64,000 bases of DNA, taken from positions 124,001 through 188,000 of the forward strand of contig JAMWZC010000008.1 of the NCBI GenBank assembly GCA_024304985.1, written 5' to 3'. The stretch's first letter is position 1, and each line of letters begins with the position of its first letter. Source of the stretch: Paracoccaceae bacterium. GTDB taxonomy: Bacteria; Pseudomonadota; Alphaproteobacteria; Rhodobacterales; Rhodobacteraceae. Shown one piece after another: positions 53,764 to 63,744 of this stretch. The notes under the pieces are model-generated. The model worked only from the letters and a program-made list of their open reading frames with translations. It did not search any database and had not been told where the DNA came from. Made by a program: the position numbers and the translations under genes.

Positions 53764-55518
53764 ATGACACGTCAGATGACCGGAGCGAGAATGGTGGTTC
53801 AGGCCCTCAAGGATCAGGGTGTGGACGTCGTATTCGGATATCCCGGCGGCGCCGTGCTACCGATTTACGACGAGATCTTTCAGCAGAACGAGATCCAGCA
53901 CATTCTGGTGCGGCATGAACAGGGCGCGGTCCATGCGGCCGAGGGCTATGCACGCGCAACCGGCAAGCCCGGTGTGGTGCTGGTGACTTCGGGCCCCGGA
54001 GCGACCAATGCGGTGACGGGTCTGACCGATGCGCTGATGGACAGCATTCCGATTGTCGTGCTGACCGGACAGGTGCCGACCTTCATGATCGGCAATGATG
54101 CCTTTCAGGAGGCCGATACCGTCGGCATCACGCGGCCCTGCACCAAGCATAACTGGCTGGTCAAGGACACCGAGAAACTGTCCACCGTGCTGCATGAGGC
54201 GTTTCACGTCGCCATGACCGGCCGCCCCGGCCCGGTGCTGGTGGATATTCCCAAGGATGTACAATTCGCATCCGGCACCTATCACGCGCCGCAAAAGGGC
54301 GGCTCGCGCCGCTATCAGCCGCAGGTCAAGGGCGATCTGGACGCGATCACCGCATTGGTGGCCGCGCTGGAGACGGCAAAGCGCCCCATCTTCTATACCG
54401 GCGGCGGCGTCATCAACTCGGGCCCTGCCGCCAGCCAGCTTCTGCGCGAGTTGGTCGAGGCGACAGGCTTTCCCATCACCTCGACCCTGATGGGTCTGGG
54501 CGCCTACCCCGCATCGGGCAAGCATTGGCTGGGCATGCTGGGGATGCACGGGCTTTATGAGGCGAACATGGCCATGCATGGCTGCGATCTGATGATCAAC
54601 ATCGGCGCGCGCTTCGACGACCGGATCACGGGGCGCGTGGATGCGTTCAGCCCCAATTCCAAGAAGGCGCATATCGACATTGATCCGTCGTCCATCAACA
54701 AGGTGATACGCGTCGATATCCCCATCGTGGGCGATGTGGCCCATGTGCTGGAGGATATGCTCAAGATCTGGAAGGCGCGCGGGCGCAAGACCAACAAGGA
54801 AGGTCTGGCCAAGTGGTGGACCCAGATCAATGAATGGCGCAAGGTTGATTGCCTGAAGTTCGAGCAGAAGGGCAAGGTCATCAAGCCGCAATATGCGCTG
54901 AAACGTCTGGAAGAGCTGACCAAGACCTATGACCGCTATATCTGCACCGAAGTGGGCCAGCATCAGATGTGGGCGGCGCAATACCTGAATTTCGAGGGGC
55001 CGAACCGCTGGATGACATCGGGCGGTCTGGGCACGATGGGCTATGGCTTCCCGGCCTCGATCGGTGTGCAGATGGCGCATCCCGATGCGCTGGTGATCAA
55101 CGTGGCAGGCGAAGCGTCGTGGCTGATGAACATGCAGGAAATGGGCACGGCGATGCAGTTCAACCTGCCCGTCAAGCAGTTCATCCTGAACAACGAACGC
55201 CTTGGCATGGTGCGCCAGTGGCAGGAATTGCTGCATGGCCAGCGCTATTCGCATAGCTGGTCGGAATCCCTGCCCGATTTCGTGAAACTGGCCGAGGCTT
55301 TCGGGGCCAAGGGCATTCTGTGCACCGATGCCGATGATCTGGACGATGCGATCATGGAGATGATCAATTACGACGGGCCGGTGATCTTTGACTGTCTGGT
55401 GGAAAAGCACGAGAACTGCTTCCCCATGATCCCCTCGGGCAAGGCTCACAACGAAATGCTGCTGGGCGATGCATCGACCAAGGATGTGATCGGCGCGAAA
55501 GGGGCGGTGATGGTCTGA
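53764..55518 (+). CDS. ilvB: Acetolactate synthase large subunit
   Basis: 584 residues from the ATG at 53764, which has GGAGCAAAGCAC upstream; an in-frame ATG at 53728 lies immediately against the attenuator terminator and is less likely. It condenses two pyruvate, or pyruvate and 2-ketobutyrate, the first shared step to Val, Leu and Ile. The catalytic Glu52 lies in [17 protein letters not shown]; an FAD-linked central domain and the C-terminal ThDP site follow. The ThDP metal motif reads [14 protein letters not shown]...FILNN, so the usual Asp of GDG is Glu. Its small subunit follows after a 55-base gap. Confidence 0.96.
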   Translation: MTRQMTGARMVVQALKDQGVDVVFGYPGGAVLPIYDEIFQQNEIQHILVRHEQGAVHAAEGYARATGKPGVVLVTSGPGATNAVTGLTDALMDSIPIVVLTGQVPTFMIGNDAFQEADTVGITRPCTKHNWLVKDTEKLSTVLHEAFHVAMTGRPGPVLVDIPKDVQFASGTYHAPQKGGSRRYQPQVKGDLDAITALVAALETAKRPIFYTGGGVINSGPAASQLLRELVEATGFPITSTLMGLGAYPASGKHWLGMLGMHGLYEANMAMHGCDLMINIGARFDDRITGRVDAFSPNSKKAHIDIDPSSINKVIRVDIPIVGDVAHVLEDMLKIWKARGRKTNKEGLAKWWTQINEWRKVDCLKFEQKGKVIKPQYALKRLEELTKTYDRYICTEVGQHQMWAAQYLNFEGPNRWMTSGGLGTMGYGFPASIGVQMAHPDALVINVAGEASWLMNMQEMGTAMQFNLPVKQFILNNERLGMVRQWQELLHGQRYSHSWSESLPDFVKLAEAFGAKGILCTDADDLDDAIMEMINYDGPVIFDCLVEKHENCFPMIPSGKAHNEMLLGDASTKDVIGAKGAVMV

Positions 55519-55573
55519 CCCTGCCCCGCAGGACCGACCCCACCGACCCGGACATCATCAAAGGACCAAGACC

Positions 55574-56137
55574 ATGTCTGCACTACAGATCAAGAAGGGC
55601 GCGACCAGCCATTCGGCCTATAACCTGCGGTCAACATTCTCGGATGTCGAGGAGCGTCACACGCTGGCGGTGATCGTCGATAACGAGGCGGGCGTTCTGG
55701 CCCGCGTGATCGGCCTGTTCTCGGGGCGCGGTTACAATATCGAAAGCCTGACCGTGGCCGAGATCGACCATACCGGGCATCTGAGCCGGATCACCATCGT
55801 GACCACCGGCACGCCGCAGGTGATCGAGCAGATCAAGGCGCAGCTGGGCCGCATCGTGCCCGTGCATGAGGTGCATGACCTGACGGTCGAGGGCGCGGCG
55901 GTCGAGCGGGAACTGGCGCTGTTCAAGGTGGCGGGCACCGGTGACAAGCGGGTCGAGGCGCTGCGTCTGGCCGATATCTTCCGCGCCAATGTGGTGGACA
56001 GCACGCTGACCAGTTTCGTGTTCGAGATCACCGGCGCGCCGGAAAAGATCGACGCGTTTGCGGAACTGATGCGCCCCCTTGGATTGCAGGAAGTGGCGCG
56101 GACCGGCGTGGCGGCATTGTCGCGCGGGACTGTCTGA
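55574..56137 (+). CDS. ilvN: Acetolactate synthase small (regulatory) subunit
   Basis: 187 residues. The N-terminal ACT domain (~28-105: HTLAVIVDNEAGVLARVIGLFSGRGYNIESLTV) binds valine for feedback inhibition; the C-terminal domain (~110-185) contacts the large subunit. An unusual ~25-residue Ser/Lys-rich N-terminal extension (MSALQIKKGATSHSAYNLRS) precedes the ACT fold, common in this lineage. It follows ilvB in the same transcript and is ended by a strong terminator. Confidence 0.95.
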   Translation: MSALQIKKGATSHSAYNLRSTFSDVEERHTLAVIVDNEAGVLARVIGLFSGRGYNIESLTVAEIDHTGHLSRITIVTTGTPQVIEQIKAQLGRIVPVHEVHDLTVEGAAVERELALFKVAGTGDKRVEALRLADIFRANVVDSTLTSFVFEITGAPEKIDAFAELMRPLGLQEVARTGVAALSRGTV

Positions 56138-56158
56138 AACTTTATCCTAAACTTCAGG

Positions 56159-56194
56159 AAGGCGCGACAACCTTTTGGTGTCGCGCCTTTTTTT
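56159..56194 (+). terminator. Rho-independent terminator after ilvN
   Basis: A 9-bp stem GGCGCGACA / TGTCGCGCC, possibly extended by flanking AA/TT, with a nine-base loop and seven T (56188-56194). The T-run overlaps the stop codon of the convergent DUF2189 gene. Confidence 0.95.
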
Positions 56195-56967
56195 CATGCC
56201 TCGACTGTCACCAACCTATAAAGGTGCCATGTGGCATGGCCCAGCAGCGGCAGCACCAGAAACAGGCCCAGAAAGGCCGGAATCAGGGCGGCGAAGGTCA
56301 GCATGGCGATCAGTGCGGCCCATGCCAGCATCGGCACCGGATTGGCGGTGACGATCTGGAAACTGGTGATCATCGCGGTGACGAAATCCACCTCACGCTC
56401 TAGCAGCAGAGGAAGGGCGATCACCGTGATCATATAGAGCAACAGCGCAAAGATGCCGCCGACCACCGTGCCGACCGCCAGCATCGCAAGGCCGTTGGGT
56501 GTCAGGAACACCCCGAAAGAGCTTGAAATATTGGTCATTGTGGACAGGCCCATGAACAGGGCAAAGATCATGTGGGCCAGAAAGAACCAGAACAGAAAGA
56601 CCATGATGATGATCGCGCAGATCGAGGGAAGTTGTCGCCGTGATTGGCGCAAGACCACGCTGAGGATTTCCGACATCACCAGCGGGCGTCCCTGCTCCAG
56701 CCTGCGGCTGACATCGTAAAGCCCCACGGCGGCAAAGGGGCCGACCAGCGGAAAACCGACTGCTGCAAAGACCAGCCAATAGGTCTTGCCCGTGACCCAT
56801 GTAATCCATGTCAGCACAAGCCCCAGCGCGACATAGACCGAGGCGAAGAAAAGCCCGTAGAGCGGCGCGCGGCGCATGTCGGCCCAGCCGCGCCGCAACG
56901 CCTCGGACAACATCGCAAGGCTGACCGATCCGATTTCGGGCAGCCCTTCCTTGGGTGTATCCGGCAT
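56194..56967 (-). CDS. DUF2189 membrane protein
   Basis: 257 residues with about six transmembrane segments. The DUF2189 signature is visible in [23 protein letters not shown] (~28-50), [26 protein letters not shown] (~68-93) and [26 protein letters not shown]. These alphaproteobacterial membrane proteins, sometimes labelled cytochrome-c-oxidase-subunit-I-like, have no proven function. It is divergent from nothing close; its 3' end meets the ilvN terminator. Confidence 0.82.
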   Translation of the reverse strand: MPDTPKEGLPEIGSVSLAMLSEALRRGWADMRRAPLYGLFFASVYVALGLVLTWITWVTGKTYWLVFAAVGFPLVGPFAAVGLYDVSRRLEQGRPLVMSEILSVVLRQSRRQLPSICAIIIMVFLFWFFLAHMIFALFMGLSTMTNISSSFGVFLTPNGLAMLAVGTVVGGIFALLLYMITVIALPLLLEREVDFVTAMITSFQIVTANPVPMLAWAALIAMLTFAALIPAFLGLFLVLPLLGHATWHLYRLVTVEA

Positions 56968-57031
56968 GGTCCCTCCCCGTCACATTCCGGTTCTCGCGGA
57001 TGAGACGCGCAAACGCAGGGAAAAGCAAGCC

Positions 57032-58462
57032 TCAGGACAGCTGCGGCGGGCGCGTGTTCGGCCAGTCGGTGGCGCGGTGCCAGGCCTGTGCCAGTTGCAA
57101 CAGACCCGCATCATCGCCATGCCGCCCGAACAGCTGCATCCCCATCGGTAGGCCCGCCCCCGGCGTGCCTTGCGCGCCGAAACCTGCGGGCACGCAGACA
57201 GCAGGAAGGCCGATCAGGCTGACGGGAATCACCACCTCCATCCAGCGGTGATAGGTGTCCATCTGCTGGCCTGCGATTTCTTTCGGCCAGTCCAGATCGA
57301 CGGCAAAGGGCCACAGCTGCGCCGAGGGCAGCACCAGCGCATCATAGGTCTCGAACAGTTCGGCCGCGCGCGCATACCAGCGCGACCGGATCACGCTGGC
57401 GCGCTGGATCTGCATCGGTGTCAGGGCCAGACCCGTCTCGATCTCCCATATCGCTTCGGGTTTCAGGAGTTTGCGCTTGGCCGGGTCTGAATAGAGCGGG
57501 TCCAGCCGCCCGGCATTGGCGAAGGCGCGCAGGGTAAGCCAGCTGTCCCAGATCTCGGCCGCGCTGAAGGGGGCGTCCACCGCCTCGACCGTGCAGCCCA
57601 GATCCGCGAAGCCCTGCACGGCATGGCCCACCAGATCCAGCACGCCTGCCTCCATCGCATAGGCCCCGCCCCAATCGGCAAGATATCCGATGCGGCGGCC
57701 TTTCACATCCGCGTCGATCCCGTCCAGATACCCGGCTTTCGGCAGGCCGAAGGGCACGCGGGGGTCGGGTCCGGCCTGCACCTCCAACAGCGCGGCCATG
57801 TCGCGCGGGCTGCGCGCCATCGGCCCAAGGGTGGCCAAGGGGTGCAGGAAGGTATCGCCCACCGGATCGGCGGGGATACGGCCCCAGCTGGGGCGCATGC
57901 CATAGACATTGCACCAGCCCGCAGGGTTGCGCAGTGAACCCATCATGTCCGACCCGTCCGTGACCGACAGCATCCGCGCCGCCAGCGCCGCCGCCGCCCC
58001 ACCGGACGATCCGCCCACGGTGCGGGTCGCGTCATAGGGGTTCAGTGTCGCGCCATGCACGGGGTTGAAGGTATGGCTGCCCAGCCCGAATTCGGGGGTG
58101 TTCGTCTTGCCGATGAACAGGCCCCCCGCCGCGCGCATCCGCGCGACCATGCCGCAATCGGCCTTGGGCACGAAATCGGCAAAGGCAGGCGAGCCCATCG
58201 AGGTGGGGATGCCCGCCACATCGGCCAGATCCTTGACCGCCAAGGGGATGCCGTGCAGCCAGCCCTTGCGGGGCGCGTTGTCGGCGGCCTTCGCCTCGGC
58301 CATCAGCGTTTCGGGGTCACGCAGACTGACCACGGCGTTGATGCCGGGATTCACCCGGTCGATCTGGTCCAGCGTGGACTGCATCAGCTCGGCCGCGCTG
58401 ATCTGGCGCGTCTCCAGCATCGACGACAGCTCCAGCGCGTCGCGGTTCATCAGATCGTCCAT
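57032..58462 (-). CDS. Amidase (amidase signature family)
   Basis: 476 residues. The Ser-cisSer-Lys triad is visible: Lys in GIPLAVKDLADVAG (~73), the Ser of GGSSGGAAAALAA (~150) and the following Ser in the TDGSDMMGSLRNPAGWCNVYGMRPS region (~175). The C-terminal half contains ALVLPSAQLWPF and a MEVVIPVSLIGLPAVCVPAGF segment. It hydrolyses an amide or an ester of unknown structure; a GatA-like role is unlikely because no gatB or gatC is nearby. A 64-base gap separates it from DUF2189 on the same strand. Confidence 0.88.
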   Translation of the reverse strand: MDDLMNRDALELSSMLETRQISAAELMQSTLDQIDRVNPGINAVVSLRDPETLMAEAKAADNAPRKGWLHGIPLAVKDLADVAGIPTSMGSPAFADFVPKADCGMVARMRAAGGLFIGKTNTPEFGLGSHTFNPVHGATLNPYDATRTVGGSSGGAAAALAARMLSVTDGSDMMGSLRNPAGWCNVYGMRPSWGRIPADPVGDTFLHPLATLGPMARSPRDMAALLEVQAGPDPRVPFGLPKAGYLDGIDADVKGRRIGYLADWGGAYAMEAGVLDLVGHAVQGFADLGCTVEAVDAPFSAAEIWDSWLTLRAFANAGRLDPLYSDPAKRKLLKPEAIWEIETGLALTPMQIQRASVIRSRWYARAAELFETYDALVLPSAQLWPFAVDLDWPKEIAGQQMDTYHRWMEVVIPVSLIGLPAVCVPAGFGAQGTPGAGLPMGMQLFGRHGDDAGLLQLAQAWHRATDWPNTRPPQLS

Positions 58463-58531
58463 AGGTCATCCCTCCCTGCCCCGGTGTCGGGGGCAGTTTC
58501 GTCAGATAACCGTCCGGGGATCAAGCGGAAT

Positions 58532-59659
58532 TCAGTCGGCGGCCTGCGCTTCGGCGCGGGATTTGCCGGACACGTCCATGGCCAGCGTCGCAGCCATCAG
58601 CCCGTCCAGATCGCCATCCAGCACGCCCTGGGTATCGGATGTTTCAAACCCGGTGCGCAGGTCCTTGACCATCTGATAGGGTTGCAGAACGTAAGACCGG
58701 ATCTGATTGCCCCACCCGGCTTCGCCCTTGGCGGCATGCGCCTCGTTGATGGCGGCATTGCGCTTGTCCAGTTCCAGTTGATAAAGTCGCGATTTCAGCG
58801 CCTTCATGGCGATGTCGCGGTTCTGGTGCTGCGACTTTTCCGAACTGGTCACGACGATGCCTGTCGGCAGGTGCGTGATCCGCACCGCCGAGTCGGTGGT
58901 GTTCACGTGCTGCCCGCCCGCACCGGAGGACCGGTAGGTGTCGATGCGGATGTCGTTCGGGGCCACTTCGATTTCGATATTGTCATCCACCACGGGATAG
59001 ACCCAGACCGAGGAGAAGGACGTGTGCCGCCTTGCGGCGCTGTCATAGGGGCTGATGCGGACAAGGCGATGCACGCCCGATTCCGATTTCATCCAGCCAT
59101 AGGCATTGTGGCCCGAGATCTTGTAGACGACCGATTTGATCCCTGCCTCTTCGCCGGGGCTTTGGGCCTGCATCTCGACCTTGTAGCCCTTGCGCTCGGC
59201 CCAGCGGACATACATGCGCGCAAGGATGCTGGCCCAGTCGCAGCTTTCCGTGCCGCCCGCGCCTGCGTTGATTTCCAGGAACGCATCATTGCCATCCGCC
59301 TCGCCGTCCAGCAGGGCTTCCAGTTCCTTTTCGGCGGCCTTGACCTTGAGCGCCTTCAGCGCGGCTTCGGCCTCCTTGACGACTTCGGCATCGTCTTCCA
59401 TCTCGCCCAGTTCGATCAGGTCGATATTGTCCTGCAATTCCTGCGCGATGCCCGTCACGGTGCCGATGGCATCGACAAGGTTCTGGCGGTCCCGCATCAG
59501 GGCCTGTGCCTTTTCGGGATCGTTCCAGAGCGTCGGGTCCTCGACACGGGCGTTGAATTCCTCAAGCCGGTGGGGGGCCATCTCCCAGTCCATGCGCTGG
59601 CGCAGCAACTCCAGCGATTTCTGGATCTCGGCAATCGTGTTCTGAACCTCGGCGCGCAT
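58532..59659 (-). CDS. prfB: Peptide chain release factor 2
   Basis: 375 residues from the ATG at 59659 ([13 protein letters not shown]). The GGQ motif for peptidyl-tRNA hydrolysis is at 248-250 ([17 protein letters not shown]). The stop-codon-reading tripeptide is SPY ([15 protein letters not shown]) rather than the SPF of E. coli. The frame is continuous from the ATG, so the programmed +1 frameshift that autoregulates prfB in many bacteria is absent. RF2 recognises UGA and UAA. Confidence 0.95.
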   Translation of the reverse strand: MRAEVQNTIAEIQKSLELLRQRMDWEMAPHRLEEFNARVEDPTLWNDPEKAQALMRDRQNLVDAIGTVTGIAQELQDNIDLIELGEMEDDAEVVKEAEAALKALKVKAAEKELEALLDGEADGNDAFLEINAGAGGTESCDWASILARMYVRWAERKGYKVEMQAQSPGEEAGIKSVVYKISGHNAYGWMKSESGVHRLVRISPYDSAARRHTSFSSVWVYPVVDDNIEIEVAPNDIRIDTYRSSGAGGQHVNTTDSAVRITHLPTGIVVTSSEKSQHQNRDIAMKALKSRLYQLELDKRNAAINEAHAAKGEAGWGNQIRSYVLQPYQMVKDLRTGFETSDTQGVLDGDLDGLMAATLAMDVSGKSRAEAQAAD

Positions 59660-59767
59660 GGGTCTTCCTGCTGGATGGATCAAGGATGGGATCGGATGAT
59701 CGCCCCGCGTGATAGACCAGCAAGGGCTGCGGGGCAAGCGGGCGGGCTATCGTCAGTAAAGCCTGCC

Positions 59768-62308
59768 CTAATAAAGCCCGCCTGACGAGACGGTGCCGAA
59801 ATCGGCCTTGGGTCCGACCGTGGCGGTGCTGCCGGTCGAGGTTGTCACCTCGCGGCCCAGACGCGCGCCCGCCTCCTGCACCAAGGGCAGGTTCGATCCC
59901 ATGGCAAAGCCACCGTCATACATCACGCCAAAGATCGGCTCTTCACCGTCGCGGAAATATTCGGCCACCACATAATCGCCGGTGGCGTCATCCGACAGCC
60001 GCGCGCCTGTGAAACGGTCGATCTTGATGAAGCGCCCGCCCGGCGGAATGGCGAAGGGTCCGCCGCCATATTTCGCCGTGGCCTTCTTCATGAACTCCTG
60101 AAACACAGGGCCGCACATGCCGCCGCCCGAGGCGCCGCGGCCCAGAGGGCGGGGCTGGTCATAGCCGATATAGCAGCCCGCCACGATATTGCTGGTGAAG
60201 CCGACGAACCAGACATCCTTGGAATCATTGGTCGTGCCGGTCTTGCCCGCCACGGGCACGTCCAGCCCGACGGTGCGCGCGGCCGTGCCGCGTTCGACCA
60301 CACCGGTCATCATCGAGGTCAGCTGATAGGCGGTGATCGCGTTCATCACCCGTTCGCGATTGCTGTCGATCCGGGGCGCCTCGCCGGGGGCCAGACCGGG
60401 CACAAGGCAATCGACGCAGTTGCGCTGATCATGGCGATAGATGGTGCGGCCATAGCGGTCCTGCACGCGGTCCACCAATGTGGGCTGCACACGCTCTCCG
60501 CCGTTGGCGAACATCGCATAGGCGGCGACCATCTGGAACAGCGTGGTTTCCTCGGACCCCAGCGAGTTGGCAAGGAAGCGGCCCATATTGTCATAGACCC
60601 CGAATTTCTCGGCATATTCGGCCACGATATCCATGCCCACTTCCTGCGCCAGACGGATGGTCATCAGGTTGCGGGACATCTCGATGCCGGTGCGCAGCGG
60701 GGTTGGCCCGTAGAACTGGTTCGAGGAGTTGCGCGGCCGCCACAGACCCTGCGGCGTGTTGATCTCGATGGGCGCGTCCACCACGATCGTGGCGGGGCTA
60801 TAGCCGCTGTCCAATGCAGCGGCATAGACGAAAGGCTTGAAACTGGAACCGGGCTGACGGCGCGCCTGCGTGGCGCGGTTGAAGACCGAATCCTGATAGC
60901 TGAACCCGCCCTGCATGGCGATGACACGGCCGGTATTGACGTCCATGGCCATGAAACCGCCCTGCACCTCGGGCACCTGACGCAGGCTCCAGCGGACAAA
61001 CCTGTCGCTGCCGTCTTCGGTGATGGCGCGCACCAGAACGATATCGCCCTTTTCGACCAGATCGCCGGGCACCTGCGCGCGGCGGCCCAGAGTGCCGTTC
61101 TCCAGCCGCTTGCGCGCCCATGTGACATCCGTGGCCGAGATCACGTGATCCTCGCCATCCTGCCCTTCGATGCCCAGACGCGCCTCGCTCCCGGCAACCT
61201 CCAGCACGACGGCGGGGAACCACTGGCCGTTCAGGTCGATGTCGCGCGGCACCTCGGCCCGCGCCAGCGCCTCGCGCCAGTCCGACAACTCTTCCGCTGT
61301 CAGCTTGCGCCCTGTGCCGCGCCAGATCCCCCCCTCGCGGTCGTAATCCTCCAGCGCCCGGCGCATCGCCTTGGCCGCCTCCACCTGCATTTCGGGGTCG
61401 ATGGTGGCGCGCACGGTCATGCCGCCCGAGAAGAACTCTTCCTCGCCGAAATCCAGTGACAACTGGCGGCGAATCTCGTCGGTGAAATAGTCGCGCGGCG
61501 GCAGGGCCGAGCGGAAGGTTTCGAAATCGCCCGCCTGCACCGAGCGCAGCGGCATCGCGACCTCGGCATCGTATTCCGCATCGGTCAGATAGCCGTTCTC
61601 GTTCATCTCCCGCAGCACGAAGTTGCGCCGCGCCAGCAGGCGATCCGCCCGACGGACGGGATGATAATCCGAGGGGGCTTTGGGCAGCGAGGCGAGGAAC
61701 GCCGCCTCATGCGGGGCCAGATCGCGCAGGGGCTTGTTGAAATAGGTCAGCGCCGCGGCCGTCACGCCATAGGAGTTCTGGCCAAGGAAAATCTCGTTCA
61801 GGTAAAGCTCAAGGATGCGGTCCTTGCTGAGCGTTTCCTCAAGCCGGGTGGCCAGGATGATCTCCTTGATCTTGCGTTCCGCCGCGCGTTCGCCGCCCAG
61901 AAGAAAGTTCTTCATCACCTGCTGGGTGATCGTGGACGCGCCGCGCACGTCCTGCCCGCGCGAGGCAATCGCGTCATAGGCCGCCGCCGCGATGCCGCGC
62001 GCGTCATAGCCTTTGTGGTTGTAGAAATTCTTGTCCTCGGCCGAAATGAACGCCTGTTTCACCAGATCGGGGATTTCGGCCGCCGGGGTGAACAGGCGCC
62101 GTTCCTTGGCGAATTCGTCGATGATCCGGCCTTCGGCCGAATAGATCCGGCTGATCGTGGGCGGCGTGTATTGCGCCAGCGACTCGTGGCTGGGCAGGTC
62201 ACGGCCATAGATGTAGAAGACCGCGCCGATGCTGATCGCCACGGCGAACACACCAAGTGTCACAAAGGTGAAAAACCCGCCTAGGGTCGAGAGAATGAAT
62301 CTGATCAC
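59768..62308 (-). CDS. mrcA: Penicillin-binding protein 1A (bifunctional)
   Basis: 846 residues. One N-terminal membrane anchor (~9-33), then the glycosyltransferase (GT51) domain with catalytic Glu92 in ISAEDKNFYNHKG, an OB-like insert at ~310-430, and the transpeptidase domain with Ser488-x-x-Lys491 (PGSSFK), SRN at 545-547 and KTG at 689-691. It polymerises and cross-links peptidoglycan during elongation. The C-terminal ~60 residues are Gly/Thr-rich. AmiC is encoded upstream on the same strand, 105 bases away. Confidence 0.96.
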   Translation of the reverse strand: MIRFILSTLGGFFTFVTLGVFAVAISIGAVFYIYGRDLPSHESLAQYTPPTISRIYSAEGRIIDEFAKERRLFTPAAEIPDLVKQAFISAEDKNFYNHKGYDARGIAAAAYDAIASRGQDVRGASTITQQVMKNFLLGGERAAERKIKEIILATRLEETLSKDRILELYLNEIFLGQNSYGVTAAALTYFNKPLRDLAPHEAAFLASLPKAPSDYHPVRRADRLLARRNFVLREMNENGYLTDAEYDAEVAMPLRSVQAGDFETFRSALPPRDYFTDEIRRQLSLDFGEEEFFSGGMTVRATIDPEMQVEAAKAMRRALEDYDREGGIWRGTGRKLTAEELSDWREALARAEVPRDIDLNGQWFPAVVLEVAGSEARLGIEGQDGEDHVISATDVTWARKRLENGTLGRRAQVPGDLVEKGDIVLVRAITEDGSDRFVRWSLRQVPEVQGGFMAMDVNTGRVIAMQGGFSYQDSVFNRATQARRQPGSSFKPFVYAAALDSGYSPATIVVDAPIEINTPQGLWRPRNSSNQFYGPTPLRTGIEMSRNLMTIRLAQEVGMDIVAEYAEKFGVYDNMGRFLANSLGSEETTLFQMVAAYAMFANGGERVQPTLVDRVQDRYGRTIYRHDQRNCVDCLVPGLAPGEAPRIDSNRERVMNAITAYQLTSMMTGVVERGTAARTVGLDVPVAGKTGTTNDSKDVWFVGFTSNIVAGCYIGYDQPRPLGRGASGGGMCGPVFQEFMKKATAKYGGGPFAIPPGGRFIKIDRFTGARLSDDATGDYVVAEYFRDGEEPIFGVMYDGGFAMGSNLPLVQEAGARLGREVTTSTGSTATVGPKADFGTVSSGGLY

Positions 62309-62413
62309 GCGGCGCCTCTGAACATGTCGCCCGACTCTATACGCTGCGCGGGCGGCAGGGTCAAAACAAGAACCCGCGACCGCCGGCGGGGTTTTGCCCG
62401 GTCCGGCTCGCCG

Positions 62414-63667
62414 CTACTGGCGCACCAGATCCGAGAGCACCGCATCTTCGGCCACCCAGAGGGACAGGCCCTCGCGGATCGCCTCGGCCATGCGCAGACG
62501 CCAGTCCGGGTCACGCAGATTCGCGAGATCGCGTTTGCTGGACAGAAACCCCACTTCCAGCAGGACCGACGGAATATCCGGCGCGCGCAGCACCGAAAAG
62601 GCCGCGCGCCGGATGGGGCGGCTGTTGATCGGCAGGTCCGCCGCGCCAATCTCCGCCACCAGTGCCTGCGCCAGACGTTCGGCCCGCGGCTTGGTTTCCT
62701 GCCGGGCCAGATCCATCAGGATACCGGCCACCTGATCATCCTGCCCGGTCAGGTCGATGCCCGCCAGCAGATCGTCGCGGTCATGCCGTTCCGCCAGAGA
62801 GGCCGAGGCCGCGTCCGAGGCGCTGTCGGACAGAAGATACATGGTCGCGCCATGGGCCTGCCCTTCGGACAAGGCATCGGCATGCAGCGAGATGAAGATC
62901 TGCCCCCCCGCCGCGTGGGCCAGATCCACACGCCGGTCCAGCGAGACGAAACTGTCATCGGTCCGCGTCAGCACCACCTTGAAGTTGCCATCCCGCAGCA
63001 GCACCTCCTGCAATTCGCGGGCGAAGGTCAGCATCAGGTCCTTTTCGGACAGCCCGTCACGTTCGGCCCCCGGATCAATGCCGCCATGACCGGGGTCCAG
63101 CACCACAACAAGCGGCCCCTCGCCCACGCGGGCCGGGGGTGTGTCCGGCAGGACCTCGGGCGGGGGCAGATCGAAGGACGGGTCGCGCGGTGCTCCGGCG
63201 CGGGCGGCGAATTCCTCGGGTGAGGCTGCGCGCAACACCACATGGAGCCGCGCGGTGCCGGTGGTCGCGTCGAGTGCCATGCCCGCCTGATCCAGCACCA
63301 TGGGCCGTGCCAGATCCAGCACCATACGTGACCAGCCCGGCCGCACCGCGCCAAAGCGCAGGTCACTGATGGCCTCGGCCCGCCCCAAAGCCTCCGGAGT
63401 CAGGCCCTGCCAGTCCACCTCGCGGAAATCGAGAACCAGACGGCGGGGCACATCGCCTGCGGCGTCCAACGTATAGGCGCGGTAGGGCACGCCCTGCGAG
63501 AGCGCGAGATCCAGCGTCAAGCCGCCCTCTCCCTGCCGCAACCCGCTTTGGGCGGCATCGACCCGCGCCACGGCGCTGAAATCGGCGGATTGGCCCTGTG
63601 CCGCAGCGGCAAGCCCGCCCCCCCATAGCAGCGCAACCGCTGCAACCACCCTTACTAGTCTGCTCAT
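62414..63667 (-). CDS. amiC: N-acetylmuramoyl-L-alanine amidase AmiC
   Basis: 417 residues. A Sec signal ([23 protein letters not shown], cleavage near AQG) precedes an AMIN domain (~30-150) that targets the septum, then an Amidase_3 catalytic domain (~180-415) with zinc ligands in VVLDPGHGGIDPGAE (His and Glu), a further His in SLHADALSEG and a catalytic Glu in VLLEVGFLSS. It cleaves the amide bond between MurNAc and L-Ala to separate daughter cells, in step with the downstream PBP1A gene. An aminotransferase gene follows upstream on the same strand. Confidence 0.94.
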   Translation of the reverse strand: MSRLVRVVAAVALLWGGGLAAAAQGQSADFSAVARVDAAQSGLRQGEGGLTLDLALSQGVPYRAYTLDAAGDVPRRLVLDFREVDWQGLTPEALGRAEAISDLRFGAVRPGWSRMVLDLARPMVLDQAGMALDATTGTARLHVVLRAASPEEFAARAGAPRDPSFDLPPPEVLPDTPPARVGEGPLVVVLDPGHGGIDPGAERDGLSEKDLMLTFARELQEVLLRDGNFKVVLTRTDDSFVSLDRRVDLAHAAGGQIFISLHADALSEGQAHGATMYLLSDSASDAASASLAERHDRDDLLAGIDLTGQDDQVAGILMDLARQETKPRAERLAQALVAEIGAADLPINSRPIRRAAFSVLRAPDIPSVLLEVGFLSSKRDLANLRDPDWRLRMAEAIREGLSLWVAEDAVLSDLVRQ

Positions 63668-63744
63668 GCGCCTCGTTCCGGCTGTTTAGGGGCAGGATAT
63701 ATCACCCGACACGGCGATGCACCCGGCGAAATGCGCGCGGGCTC

